From assembly GCA_963530295.1 (NCBI GenBank), contig CAUSCF010000021.1:1-30772 (forward strand): a stretch of 30,772 bases of DNA, written 5' to 3'. The notes beneath the pieces are model-generated. The model searched no databases and had not been told where the DNA came from. It saw only the letters and a program-made list of their open reading frames with translations. Below are positions 13,844 through 21,239 of this stretch, piece by piece. Position numbers and translations under genes: made by a program. Position 1 is the first letter of the stretch; every line of letters begins with the position of its first letter. This DNA comes from JABCPE02 sp963530295 (lineage in GTDB: Bacteria; Bacteroidota; Bacteroidia; Flavobacteriales; Weeksellaceae).

Positions 13844-15562
13844 ATGGCTAAATTAGATAGACAAAAATATGCCTCAATGTACGGACCAACAGTTGGGGAC
13901 AAAATTAGACTAGCAGATACAGAATTGTTTGCAGAAATCGAAAGAGACTTCACAGTATACGGAGAAGAAAACAAATTCGGTGGAGGAAAAACTTTGAGAG
14001 ATGGTATGGCTCAGTCAGCTACTCACCTTAGAGATGAGGGAGTGTTAGACTTAGTAATTACTAACGCAACAATTATCGACTACTGGGGAATCGTAAAAGC
14101 AGATATCGGTATCAAAGATGGAAAAATCGCTGGTATTGGTAAAGCAGGTAACCCAAATACAATGGATGGAGTAACATCAGGAATGGTTATCGGAGCATCT
14201 ACAGAAGCGTTAGGAGGTGAAGGTCACATCTTTACAGCTGGAGGTATCGATACACACATCCACTTCATCTGTCCACAACAAATCGAAACTGCATTAGCAG
14301 GAGGTATTACTACATTCATCGGAGGTGGTACAGGACCTAACCACGGAACATTAGCTACAACTATTGCTCCAGGTGCTTGGAACCTAAGAAAAATGTTCGA
14401 AGGTTTAGACAGCCTACCAATGAACTTTGGATTGTTCGGTAAAGGTAACTCTTCTTCTGAAGAAGCTCTTGTAGAACAAATCGAAGCTGGTGCTCTAGGT
14501 CTTAAATTACACGAAGACTGGGGTTCTACACCATCTGCTATCGACTCTTGTTTGACAGTTTGTGATCAGTTAGATGTACAAGCTACAATCCACACGGATA
14601 CATTGAACGAAGCAGGATTCGTAGAAGATACAATGAGAGCGATCAATGGTAGAACTATCCACACCTTCCACACAGAGGGAGCAGGAGGTGGACACGCGCC
14701 AGACATCATCACAGTAGCATCATATCCGAATGTATTGCCAGCGTCAACAAACCCAACTAAGCCATTCACAGTTAACACAATTGATGAGCACTTAGACATG
14801 TTGATGGTGTGCCACCACTTGGATAAAAATGTAAAAGAGGATGTATCTTTCGCAGACTCTAGAATTAGAAGAGAGACTATCGCAGCAGAAGATATTCTTC
14901 ACGATATGGGAGTATTCTCTATCATGTCATCAGACTCTCAAGCGATGGGTAGACCAGGAGAAGTAATCACAAGAACATTCCAGACAGCTGACAAAATGAA
15001 GAAGCAATTCGGACCATTGCCAGAAGATGAAGGAACAGGAAATGATAACTTCAGAATTAAGAGATATATTTCTAAAGTAACTATCAACCCAGCGATTGCA
15101 CACGGTATCCAAAGATACATCGGATCAATCGAAGTAGGTAAGATGGCAGACTTAGTAATGTGGAGACCAGACATGTTTGGTGCTAAGCCAGAATTGATTA
15201 TCAAAGGAGGATTCGTATCTTACTCTAAAATGGGAGATCCAAACGCATCTATCCCAACTCCACAACCAGTATTCTGGAGACCAATGTTTGGTAACTATGG
15301 TAAAGCAAACACTGAAACTTCAGCATTCTTCGTATCTAAAGTATCTTTAGAGAGAGGAATCGTTCAGTCTTACGGATTAGGTAAAAAATTATTACCAGCA
15401 AAAGGATGTAGAAATATCGGAAAATCTGATATGATCCACAACGATGCAATGCCTAAGATTGAGGTAAATCCACAAACACACGAAGTGAAAGTAGATGGTA
15501 AACCATGTGTATGTGAGCCAGCTAGCAAACTTCCAATGGGACAATTATACTTCATGTTCTAA
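13844..15562 (+). CDS. ureC: Urease subunit alpha, operon copy
   Basis: The 572-residue catalytic subunit, hydrolysing urea to ammonia and carbamate at a di-nickel centre. All catalytic residues are present, with numbering +4 relative to Klebsiella: H138 and H140 (THIHF), carbamylated K221 (LGLKLHED), H250 (TIHTD), H276 (TFHTE), C323 and H324 of the mobile flap (VCHHL), and D364 (SSDSQAMGR). It follows ureB by 25 nt and ends in a terminator at 15585. Codons 9-560 are identical in DNA to the second copy, while codons 1-8 and 561-569 differ: here Leu4 and Ser561. It is the copy next to ureA and ureB and thus the presumed primary subunit gene. Confidence 0.97.
   Translation: MAKLDRQKYASMYGPTVGDKIRLADTELFAEIERDFTVYGEENKFGGGKTLRDGMAQSATHLRDEGVLDLVITNATIIDYWGIVKADIGIKDGKIAGIGKAGNPNTMDGVTSGMVIGASTEALGGEGHIFTAGGIDTHIHFICPQQIETALAGGITTFIGGGTGPNHGTLATTIAPGAWNLRKMFEGLDSLPMNFGLFGKGNSSSEEALVEQIEAGALGLKLHEDWGSTPSAIDSCLTVCDQLDVQATIHTDTLNEAGFVEDTMRAINGRTIHTFHTEGAGGGHAPDIITVASYPNVLPASTNPTKPFTVNTIDEHLDMLMVCHHLDKNVKEDVSFADSRIRRETIAAEDILHDMGVFSIMSSDSQAMGRPGEVITRTFQTADKMKKQFGPLPEDEGTGNDNFRIKRYISKVTINPAIAHGIQRYIGSIEVGKMADLVMWRPDMFGAKPELIIKGGFVSYSKMGDPNASIPTPQPVFWRPMFGNYGKANTETSAFFVSKVSLERGIVQSYGLGKKLLPAKGCRNIGKSDMIHNDAMPKIEVNPQTHEVKVDGKPCVCEPASKLPMGQLYFMF
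13868..15523 (+). repeat. Identical tract, copy 1 (within ureC)
   Basis: These 1,656 nt are the same, base for base by reading, as 15798-17453. The flanks differ: 6 of the 24 preceding coding bases, and AGC versus GAC immediately after. The edges of identity lie inside the gene, not at its ends. Confidence 0.85.
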
Positions 15563-15584
15563 TAAAGTATATAACACCATATTT

Positions 15585-15618
15585 AATCAGTCATACCTTT
15601 TGGTATGGCTGATTTTTT
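15585..15618 (+). terminator. Terminator after first ureC
   Basis: A 13-bp stem AATCAGTCATACC (15585-15597) / GGTATGGCTGATT (15602-15614), with one T-G pair and a TTTT loop, is followed by a T-run. It separates the ureABC unit from the second ureC. Confidence 0.85.
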
Positions 15619-15692
15619 ATTGCCTAAATGTTAAAATACAAGAAACATAACAAAAATCATGTTTTTTAATTTTTTTTCTTAAAAACATTCGG

Positions 15693-15746
15693 TAAATTTG
15701 CACATCAATTATTCGTGACATGTTTTTTTAATTCTTAACACGAATA
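15693..15746 (+). promoter_or_regulatory. Promoter and leader inverted repeat of second ureC
   Basis: TAAATTTG (15693-15700) is a perfect -7 box; the -33 position 19 bp upstream reads TTTT, an imperfect element. Just after the expected start site, TATTCGTG (15710-15717) and CACGAATA (15739-15746) form a perfect 8-bp inverted repeat with a 21-nt loop, either an operator or a leader hairpin. The predicted 5' leader is about 67 nt. Confidence 0.55.
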
Positions 15747-15773
15747 CAAATGAAATAATAAAAATAATTACTT

Positions 15774-17492
15774 ATGGCAAAAATCGACAGACAGAAGTAT
15801 GCCTCAATGTACGGACCAACAGTTGGGGACAAAATTAGACTAGCAGATACAGAATTGTTTGCAGAAATCGAAAGAGACTTCACAGTATACGGAGAAGAAA
15901 ACAAATTCGGTGGAGGAAAAACTTTGAGAGATGGTATGGCTCAGTCAGCTACTCACCTTAGAGATGAGGGAGTGTTAGACTTAGTAATTACTAACGCAAC
16001 AATTATCGACTACTGGGGAATCGTAAAAGCAGATATCGGTATCAAAGATGGAAAAATCGCTGGTATTGGTAAAGCAGGTAACCCAAATACAATGGATGGA
16101 GTAACATCAGGAATGGTTATCGGAGCATCTACAGAAGCGTTAGGAGGTGAAGGTCACATCTTTACAGCTGGAGGTATCGATACACACATCCACTTCATCT
16201 GTCCACAACAAATCGAAACTGCATTAGCAGGAGGTATTACTACATTCATCGGAGGTGGTACAGGACCTAACCACGGAACATTAGCTACAACTATTGCTCC
16301 AGGTGCTTGGAACCTAAGAAAAATGTTCGAAGGTTTAGACAGCCTACCAATGAACTTTGGATTGTTCGGTAAAGGTAACTCTTCTTCTGAAGAAGCTCTT
16401 GTAGAACAAATCGAAGCTGGTGCTCTAGGTCTTAAATTACACGAAGACTGGGGTTCTACACCATCTGCTATCGACTCTTGTTTGACAGTTTGTGATCAGT
16501 TAGATGTACAAGCTACAATCCACACGGATACATTGAACGAAGCAGGATTCGTAGAAGATACAATGAGAGCGATCAATGGTAGAACTATCCACACCTTCCA
16601 CACAGAGGGAGCAGGAGGTGGACACGCGCCAGACATCATCACAGTAGCATCATATCCGAATGTATTGCCAGCGTCAACAAACCCAACTAAGCCATTCACA
16701 GTTAACACAATTGATGAGCACTTAGACATGTTGATGGTGTGCCACCACTTGGATAAAAATGTAAAAGAGGATGTATCTTTCGCAGACTCTAGAATTAGAA
16801 GAGAGACTATCGCAGCAGAAGATATTCTTCACGATATGGGAGTATTCTCTATCATGTCATCAGACTCTCAAGCGATGGGTAGACCAGGAGAAGTAATCAC
16901 AAGAACATTCCAGACAGCTGACAAAATGAAGAAGCAATTCGGACCATTGCCAGAAGATGAAGGAACAGGAAATGATAACTTCAGAATTAAGAGATATATT
17001 TCTAAAGTAACTATCAACCCAGCGATTGCACACGGTATCCAAAGATACATCGGATCAATCGAAGTAGGTAAGATGGCAGACTTAGTAATGTGGAGACCAG
17101 ACATGTTTGGTGCTAAGCCAGAATTGATTATCAAAGGAGGATTCGTATCTTACTCTAAAATGGGAGATCCAAACGCATCTATCCCAACTCCACAACCAGT
17201 ATTCTGGAGACCAATGTTTGGTAACTATGGTAAAGCAAACACTGAAACTTCAGCATTCTTCGTATCTAAAGTATCTTTAGAGAGAGGAATCGTTCAGTCT
17301 TACGGATTAGGTAAAAAATTATTACCAGCAAAAGGATGTAGAAATATCGGAAAATCTGATATGATCCACAACGATGCAATGCCTAAGATTGAGGTAAATC
17401 CACAAACACACGAAGTGAAAGTAGATGGTAAACCATGTGTATGTGAGCCAGCTGACAAACTTCCAATGGGACAATTATATTTCATGTTCTAA
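15774..17492 (+). CDS. ureC: Urease subunit alpha, second stand-alone copy
   Basis: A second full-length 572-residue UreC with every nickel ligand and flap residue intact (H138, H140, K221, H250, H276, H324, D364). It differs from the operon copy only in Ile4 instead of Leu and Asp561 instead of Ser, plus silent changes confined to codons 2-8 and 569. It is a separate transcription unit: a terminator at 15585-15618 and a TAAATTTG -7 box precede it, and a terminator at 17515-17543 follows, with no ureA or ureB partner. It would have to use UreA and UreB from the upstream operon. It is a gene-dosage copy, or an independently controlled supply of the catalytic subunit. An assembly error must be excluded, although the differing ends argue for two real copies. 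Confidence 0.93.
   Translation: MAKIDRQKYASMYGPTVGDKIRLADTELFAEIERDFTVYGEENKFGGGKTLRDGMAQSATHLRDEGVLDLVITNATIIDYWGIVKADIGIKDGKIAGIGKAGNPNTMDGVTSGMVIGASTEALGGEGHIFTAGGIDTHIHFICPQQIETALAGGITTFIGGGTGPNHGTLATTIAPGAWNLRKMFEGLDSLPMNFGLFGKGNSSSEEALVEQIEAGALGLKLHEDWGSTPSAIDSCLTVCDQLDVQATIHTDTLNEAGFVEDTMRAINGRTIHTFHTEGAGGGHAPDIITVASYPNVLPASTNPTKPFTVNTIDEHLDMLMVCHHLDKNVKEDVSFADSRIRRETIAAEDILHDMGVFSIMSSDSQAMGRPGEVITRTFQTADKMKKQFGPLPEDEGTGNDNFRIKRYISKVTINPAIAHGIQRYIGSIEVGKMADLVMWRPDMFGAKPELIIKGGFVSYSKMGDPNASIPTPQPVFWRPMFGNYGKANTETSAFFVSKVSLERGIVQSYGLGKKLLPAKGCRNIGKSDMIHNDAMPKIEVNPQTHEVKVDGKPCVCEPADKLPMGQLYFMF
15798..17453 (+). repeat. Identical tract, copy 2 (within second ureC)
   Basis: This is the partner of 13868-15523, at a constant offset of 1,930 bp and in direct orientation. 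Direct repeats of this length can recombine and delete the 1.93 kb between equivalent points, leaving one hybrid ureC. Confidence 0.85.
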
Positions 17493-17514
17493 TATAATTG
17501 AAATTTAGAAATAG

Positions 17515-17543
17515 AACCACCTTTATTAAAAAGGTGGTTTTTT
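17515..17543 (+). terminator. Terminator after second ureC
   Basis: A perfect 10-bp stem AACCACCTTT (17515-17524) / AAAGGTGGTT (17530-17539), with a 5-nt loop, leads into six Ts. It isolates the second ureC from the downstream RNA and ureE genes. Confidence 0.9.
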
Positions 17544-17598
17544 GTTACTTTTTTACAAAAAATAATAAAAATGTTTTTTTTATTTGGAATAAGTTTTA

Positions 17599-17606
17599 TA
17601 AATTTG
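17599..17606 (+). promoter_or_regulatory. Promoter -7 box of the structured RNA
   Basis: TAAATTTG is a full TAnnTTTG match. The -33 region is T-rich without a clean TTTG. The predicted start, 6-8 nt downstream, coincides with the 5' edge of the long closing stem of the RNA. Confidence 0.6.
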
Positions 17607-17612
17607 TGTTAT

Positions 17613-17831
17613 TAAAATGATAAAGATAACACCTTTCGAATTGTTTTTTAGTAATCTATTATAATTTAGTCGTTGAAGTCAGAGAGAGGCCCAATAAACT
17701 TGTAATATCATTTTTAGCTTCGTAATATTTTGGTTTTTAGATGGTTATTGGGCTGTTTCTGATTTATTTTATTGGAAAAACAAAAAGGCTGTTATATATC
17801 ATATAATTATGATGCTTTTATCTACTTTTTT
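17613..17831 (+). ncRNA. Candidate 6S-type regulatory RNA
   Basis: There is no reading frame here, but a strong long-range fold. The closing stem pairs 17617-17648 with 17776-17802: ATGATA/TATCAT, ATAACA/TGTTAT, CCTTT/AAAGG and TTGTTTTT/AAAAACAA, 25 bp in all, broken by AAG/A, a single C and a CGAA bulge. Then comes an open middle of 30 nt (17649-17678) facing 13 nt (17763-17775). Beyond it are TCAGA/TCTGA and the perfect 9-bp GCCCAATAA (17689-17697) / TTATTGGGC (17745-17753), capped by 47 nt. Closing stem, central bubble and terminal stem in about 190 nt is the plan of 6S RNA, which binds housekeeping RNA polymerase. A -7 box sits just before its 5' end; a weak AT-rich hairpin (ATCATA/TATGAT) and a T-run at 17824-17832 may end it. 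The alternative is a long structured leader of ureEFGD. Confidence 0.6.
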
Positions 17832-17836
17832 TATTG

Positions 17837-17844
17837 TATTTTTG
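17837..17844 (+). promoter_or_regulatory. Second -7 box, proximal to ureE
   Basis: TATTTTTG matches TAnnTTTG and would give ureEFGD a leader of about 70 nt, independent of the upstream structured RNA. No TTTG lies 19-20 bp upstream. Downstream, AAATCC (17854-17859) can pair with GGATTT (17876-17881) before a T-rich run, while CGTTT/AAACG offers a competing pairing. Confidence 0.4.
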
Positions 17845-17919
17845 AACTCGTTTAAATCCTGAATGGATGGAAACGGGATTTTTTATTTTTTAAGATATTG
17901 ATAATTTAAAAATGAGCCT

Positions 17920-18432
17920 ATGTTAGTGGTTTCTGAGGTAATTCGAAATGCAAAAGGAGAGGATTTGTCCTCAAAAGAAGTAGATTTTTTTGATATAGAA
18001 TGGTTTGAATCTACAAGAAAACTTCTTCGCAAAGTCAGTCATAAAGGAGAGGAAGTAGGTTTAAGAATATTGAAAGAAAATCTTAGACTAAAACATCACG
18101 ATGTGCTATGGGAGGATGGGAATAAAATATTGCTGGTCAATGTATTGCCGTCTGATGCAGTGGTGGTTCAGCCTAAAACAATGAGAGAGATGGGAACTAT
18201 TTGTTTTGAGATTGGTAATCAGCACATTCCTATTTTTATTGAGAATGATGAGATTATCATCCCTTATGAAGATCCTATTTTTAATTTGCTGAAAAAAGGC
18301 GGATATGAGCCGTTCAAAGCACAAAGAATTTTTGAAGATATGCTGAAAGCATCATCTGACCACGAAGCACCTGCAAAGGATCACAAGATAGACACTGATC
18401 AGCTTTTTTCAAAAGTTTTTCCAAGTAAATAA
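17920..18432 (+). CDS. ureE: Urease accessory protein UreE
   Basis: UreE (170 residues) is the nickel-binding chaperone that passes Ni(II) to UreG. The N-terminal domain (1-75) includes the RLKHHDVLWEDG segment; the C-terminal metal domain carries GNQHIP with His102, the conserved interface ligand, and the FNLLKKGGYEPFKAQRIFED helix. There is no poly-His tail of the Klebsiella type; only H148 and H155 lie in the tail, more like H. pylori UreE, also 170 residues. It leads the ureEFGD set, 37 nt before ureF. Start at 17920 by family alignment from memory. Confidence 0.93.
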   Translation: MLVVSEVIRNAKGEDLSSKEVDFFDIEWFESTRKLLRKVSHKGEEVGLRILKENLRLKHHDVLWEDGNKILLVNVLPSDAVVVQPKTMREMGTICFEIGNQHIPIFIENDEIIIPYEDPIFNLLKKGGYEPFKAQRIFEDMLKASSDHEAPAKDHKIDTDQLFSKVFPSK

Positions 18433-18469
18433 AAAGACTAAATTATAATAGATAAAAAACAGAAATAAA

Positions 18470-19165
18470 ATGAAGGTAAATTCACTAATAAGTCTATTAC
18501 ACATTGCGGACCCGACTTTGCCGATTGGGGGATACTCTCACTCAAATGGTTTGGAAACCTATGTGCAGAAAGGACTTGTAAACAGTACGGAGACGGCGGC
18601 TTTATTTCTTAATAATATGCTGTCCAGCAGTATATTACATAATGATGCGGCTTATGTGAGATTAGCTTATGAAGCTATGAAAGAAAAAGACAGCTACGAA
18701 AGAATAGTTGCTTTGGATGAGGAGTGTAGTGCAATGAAGAGTCCAAGAGAAATTCGTGAGGCGAGCCACAAACTAGGAACGAGATTGCTGAAAATCTTCA
18801 TAGAAGAAGGACAAAAGTGCGATTTCTTGACAAAATTTGGGAACTATGTAACTAAAAATATCAGCGTGGGGAATTATCCTGTGGTATATGGTGCATTGTG
18901 CTATTTGATGGAAATTCCTTTGGAAGAGGCGATTACAGCATTTTATTTCTCTACGGCTACAGGTATGGTGACTAACGCGGTTAAGTTGGTTCCACTTGGT
19001 CAGCTTGAAGGGCAAAAAATTCTTTTTGAAGTGAAAAAAAATATTCCTTCTTGGGTAGAAAAAACCATGAATTTGGAAGAAGATAAAATCGGTCTTTCTA
19101 ATGTAGGATTTGATTTGAGATCTATGCAGCACGAGAGATTGTATTCAAGATTGTATATGAGTTAA
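18470..19165 (+). CDS. ureF: Urease accessory protein UreF
   Basis: UreF (231 residues) is the all-helical scaffold of the UreD-UreF-UreG complex that activates apo-urease. The N-terminal LLHIADPTLPIGGYSHSNGLET segment is the family hallmark, followed by helices with NNMLSSSILHNDAAYVRLAYEA. GNYPVVYGALCY and the late SNVGFDLRSMQHERLYSRLY tail match the C-terminal region needed to bind UreD. It lies between ureE and ureG (40 nt). Codon use is less biased than in ureABC, as expected for a protein needed in smaller amounts. Confidence 0.95.
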   Translation: MKVNSLISLLHIADPTLPIGGYSHSNGLETYVQKGLVNSTETAALFLNNMLSSSILHNDAAYVRLAYEAMKEKDSYERIVALDEECSAMKSPREIREASHKLGTRLLKIFIEEGQKCDFLTKFGNYVTKNISVGNYPVVYGALCYLMEIPLEEAITAFYFSTATGMVTNAVKLVPLGQLEGQKILFEVKKNIPSWVEKTMNLEEDKIGLSNVGFDLRSMQHERLYSRLYMS

Positions 19166-19205
19166 GGATTAAAATTATTGAAGTATAACAAAAAATTATA
19201 ACAAA

Positions 19206-19844
19206 ATGGCAAATAGAAAATATATTAAAATTGGTGTAGCAGGTCCTGTAGGTGCTGGAAAAACTGCTTTGATAGAGGTTTTATCAAGAAAAATGATGGA
19301 TGATTATCATGTTTGTGTAATCACCAATGATGTTTATACTAACGAGGACGAAAAATTCCTTCAAAAAAACAGTAAATTACCAAAAGATAGAATTGCAGGG
19401 GTAGAAACAGGAGGATGTCCTCACACAGCGATTAGAGAGGATGCGAGTATGAACCTAGAAGCAGTGGATGAAATGGCTGCTAAACACCCAGATATGGAAA
19501 TTCTTTTCGTGGAGAGTGGTGGTGATAACCTTTCTGCTACATTTAGCCCAGAATTGGCTGACTTGACAATATTCGTAATCGATGTGGCAGCTGGTGAAAA
19601 AATCCCAAGAAAAGGAGGCCCTGGTATCACAAGATCTGACTTGTTGATGATTAACAAATTTGACTTAGCTCCATTAGTAGGTGCAGATTTAGCAGTAATG
19701 GAAAGCGATGCGAAGAGAATGAGACAAGGGCGTCCATTTGTATTCACAAACTTGAAAACAGAAGAGGGAGTAGATGCTGTTATCGGATGGATTAAAAAAT
19801 ATGCTCTTTTAGAAGATATTGAAGAACCTGCAATTATCAGATAA
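19206..19844 (+). CDS. ureG: Urease accessory GTPase UreG
   Basis: UreG (212 residues) is the GTPase that delivers nickel to the UreDF-urease complex. The P-loop GPVGAGKT is at 13-20, the nickel-binding CPH motif at 71-73 (GGCPHTAIRED), ESGGDNLSATFSPEL at 103-117 is the switch region, and NKFD at 150-153 the guanine-recognition motif. All expected features and length are present. Its stop is 2 nt before the ureD start, implying tight coupling. HypB, its paralogue in the same island, may supply nickel upstream of it. Confidence 0.97.
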   Translation: MANRKYIKIGVAGPVGAGKTALIEVLSRKMMDDYHVCVITNDVYTNEDEKFLQKNSKLPKDRIAGVETGGCPHTAIREDASMNLEAVDEMAAKHPDMEILFVESGGDNLSATFSPELADLTIFVIDVAAGEKIPRKGGPGITRSDLLMINKFDLAPLVGADLAVMESDAKRMRQGRPFVFTNLKTEEGVDAVIGWIKKYALLEDIEEPAIIR

Positions 19845-19846
19845 TT

Positions 19847-20674
19847 ATGAACGGAATAATAGGGGAATACACCAGTAAGATGAGCCTAAGGACTGAGATC
19901 CGAGATGGGTTTCATCACTTGGCGGAAATGTTTTATACCAATCCGTTTGGATTGATGAGATTTGATAAGAGAAGTGCTCATGACCCTTGGTTGAGATACA
20001 TGATAAGAAGCTCCACTCCAGGGATTATGGCGGGGGATTTCTACGAAATGTCTTTTAGAGTAGCGAAAGGAACTAATTTAGGTCTTGAAACTCAGGCTTA
20101 TTCTAGAATCCATTCTATGAAACCTGGTGGGTTTGCTAAGCAGACAACTACCATAGATGTAGAGGAAGATGCTATGCTTCAGTATATTCCGCATCCTACT
20201 TCGCCACACAAGGACTCTGTTTATGAAGCGATAAATACTATCAATATTGCTAAAACATCTAGAGTAATATGGGGAGAGGTAATTACTTGTGGAAGAAAAC
20301 TTTACGGAGAAGGAGAAATTTTTGAATTTAAAGAATTTAAAAACTACACGAGAATATTCCTTGATGGTCATCTTATCTTCAAAGATAGATTGTACATGAA
20401 ACCAAGCGAAATGGATTTGACTACAATGGGGCAGTGGGAAGACTATACCCACCAAGCTACTATCTTTATCTACGACCAGCAGCTGGAAGAAGATCACCTT
20501 TTAGAACTTTTAGAAAAAGCACTAAAAGATGATGAAGGCGTGGAGTACGGTATCACAACTACTGTAGGAGGTGGTATTGTGATAAGAATCGTAGGGCATG
20601 GCGGAGAGCAGCTCTATAACATCGCTAAGCGATTCGAATACAGTATTTTAGATGAAATCATAGAACCGATTTAA
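19847..20674 (+). CDS. ureD: Urease accessory protein UreD (UreH)
   Basis: UreD (275 residues) binds apo-urease and, with UreF, forms the channel by which nickel reaches the active site. The start is close behind ureG (2 nt). Family features include FGLMRFDKR, the STPGIMAGDFYEMSFRVAKG region (AGD turn), the QAYSRIHSM strand and IIWGE-like TSRVIWGEVITCGRKLYGEG. The protein is beta-rich without membrane segments. It is the last gene of the set, followed by a terminator at 20694, so transcription does not continue into rpsL from here. Confidence 0.93.
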   Translation: MNGIIGEYTSKMSLRTEIRDGFHHLAEMFYTNPFGLMRFDKRSAHDPWLRYMIRSSTPGIMAGDFYEMSFRVAKGTNLGLETQAYSRIHSMKPGGFAKQTTTIDVEEDAMLQYIPHPTSPHKDSVYEAINTINIAKTSRVIWGEVITCGRKLYGEGEIFEFKEFKNYTRIFLDGHLIFKDRLYMKPSEMDLTTMGQWEDYTHQATIFIYDQQLEEDHLLELLEKALKDDEGVEYGITTTVGGGIVIRIVGHGGEQLYNIAKRFEYSILDEIIEPI

Positions 20675-20693
20675 TAATATTGTAATACTAATG

Positions 20694-20733
20694 AAAAAAC
20701 AGTTGTATCAGAAATGGTATAACTGTTTTTTTT
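20694..20733 (+). terminator. Terminator after ureD
   Basis: A 9-bp stem ACAGTTGTA (20699-20707) / TATAACTGT (20718-20726), with one G-T pair and flanking A/T tracts that extend it, is followed by eight Ts. Confidence 0.85.
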
Positions 20734-20753
20734 GCATAAATTTTAAATAACTT

Positions 20754-20784
20754 TTTGTCAGTTTTAGAAAAAGTTGTACTTTTG
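20754..20784 (+). promoter_or_regulatory. Promoter of the rpsL operon
   Basis: TTTG (20754-20757), exactly 19 bp, then TACTTTTG (20777-20784): a textbook Bacteroidota housekeeping promoter. The leader to rpsL is about 25 nt. Confidence 0.85.
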
Positions 20785-20815
20785 CAAATCAAATAATTTA
20801 ATATAAAGCAATAAA

Positions 20816-21214
20816 ATGCCTACTATTCAACAATTAGTAAGAAAAGGAAGAGCCACAATTGCCAAGAAGAGCAAATCGGTTGCTTTGGATTCTTGTCCAC
20901 AGAAGAGAGGTGTATGTACAAGAGTATATACAACTACACCTAAGAAACCTAACTCTGCACTTAGAAAAGTTGCCAGAGTAAGACTTTCTAATGGTAAAGA
21001 AGTTAACGCTTATATCCCGGGCGAAGGACATAATCTCCAAGAGCACTCGATAGTATTGGTAAGAGGCGGAAGGGTGAAAGACCTACCGGGAGTTCGTTAT
21101 CACATTGTAAGAGGTGCTTTGGACACTGCAGGTGTAAATGGAAGAACACAAAGAAGATCTAAGTATGGGGCTAAGAGACCTAAACCAGGTGCGGCGCCAG
21201 CAGGGAAAAAGTAA
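20816..21214 (+). CDS. rpsL: 30S ribosomal protein S12
   Basis: S12 (132 residues) lines the decoding centre. PTIQQLVRKGR, the TTTPKKPNSALRKVARVRL loop and GGRVKDLPGVRYHIVRG are invariant. Both residues whose mutation gives streptomycin resistance are wild type (K43 in TPKKPNS and K88 in GRVKDLPG). First gene of the str operon, with a strong promoter and 25 nt to rpsG. Confidence 0.98.
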   Translation: MPTIQQLVRKGRATIAKKSKSVALDSCPQKRGVCTRVYTTTPKKPNSALRKVARVRLSNGKEVNAYIPGEGHNLQEHSIVLVRGGRVKDLPGVRYHIVRGALDTAGVNGRTQRRSKYGAKRPKPGAAPAGKK

Positions 21215-21239
21215 TCATTAAATTTTAAGGAAAGAAACA

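Noticed and set aside
14566..15204. Antisense open frames inside both ureC copies (also 16496-17134)
   Set aside because: They mirror the codon pattern of ureC, occur identically in both copies because the DNA is identical, and have no promoter or family resemblance.
13844..17492. A composite transposon carrying ureC
   Set aside because: No insertion sequence, terminal inverted repeat or target duplication flanks either copy; the repeated DNA begins and ends inside the gene.
17606..17632. GTGTTAT ... ATAACAC inverted repeat as an operator at the promoter of the structured RNA
   Set aside because: The right half (ATAACA) is better explained as part of the RNA closing stem pairing with TGTTAT at 17790-17795, and the left half begins inside the -7 box. 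An overlapping operator cannot be excluded.
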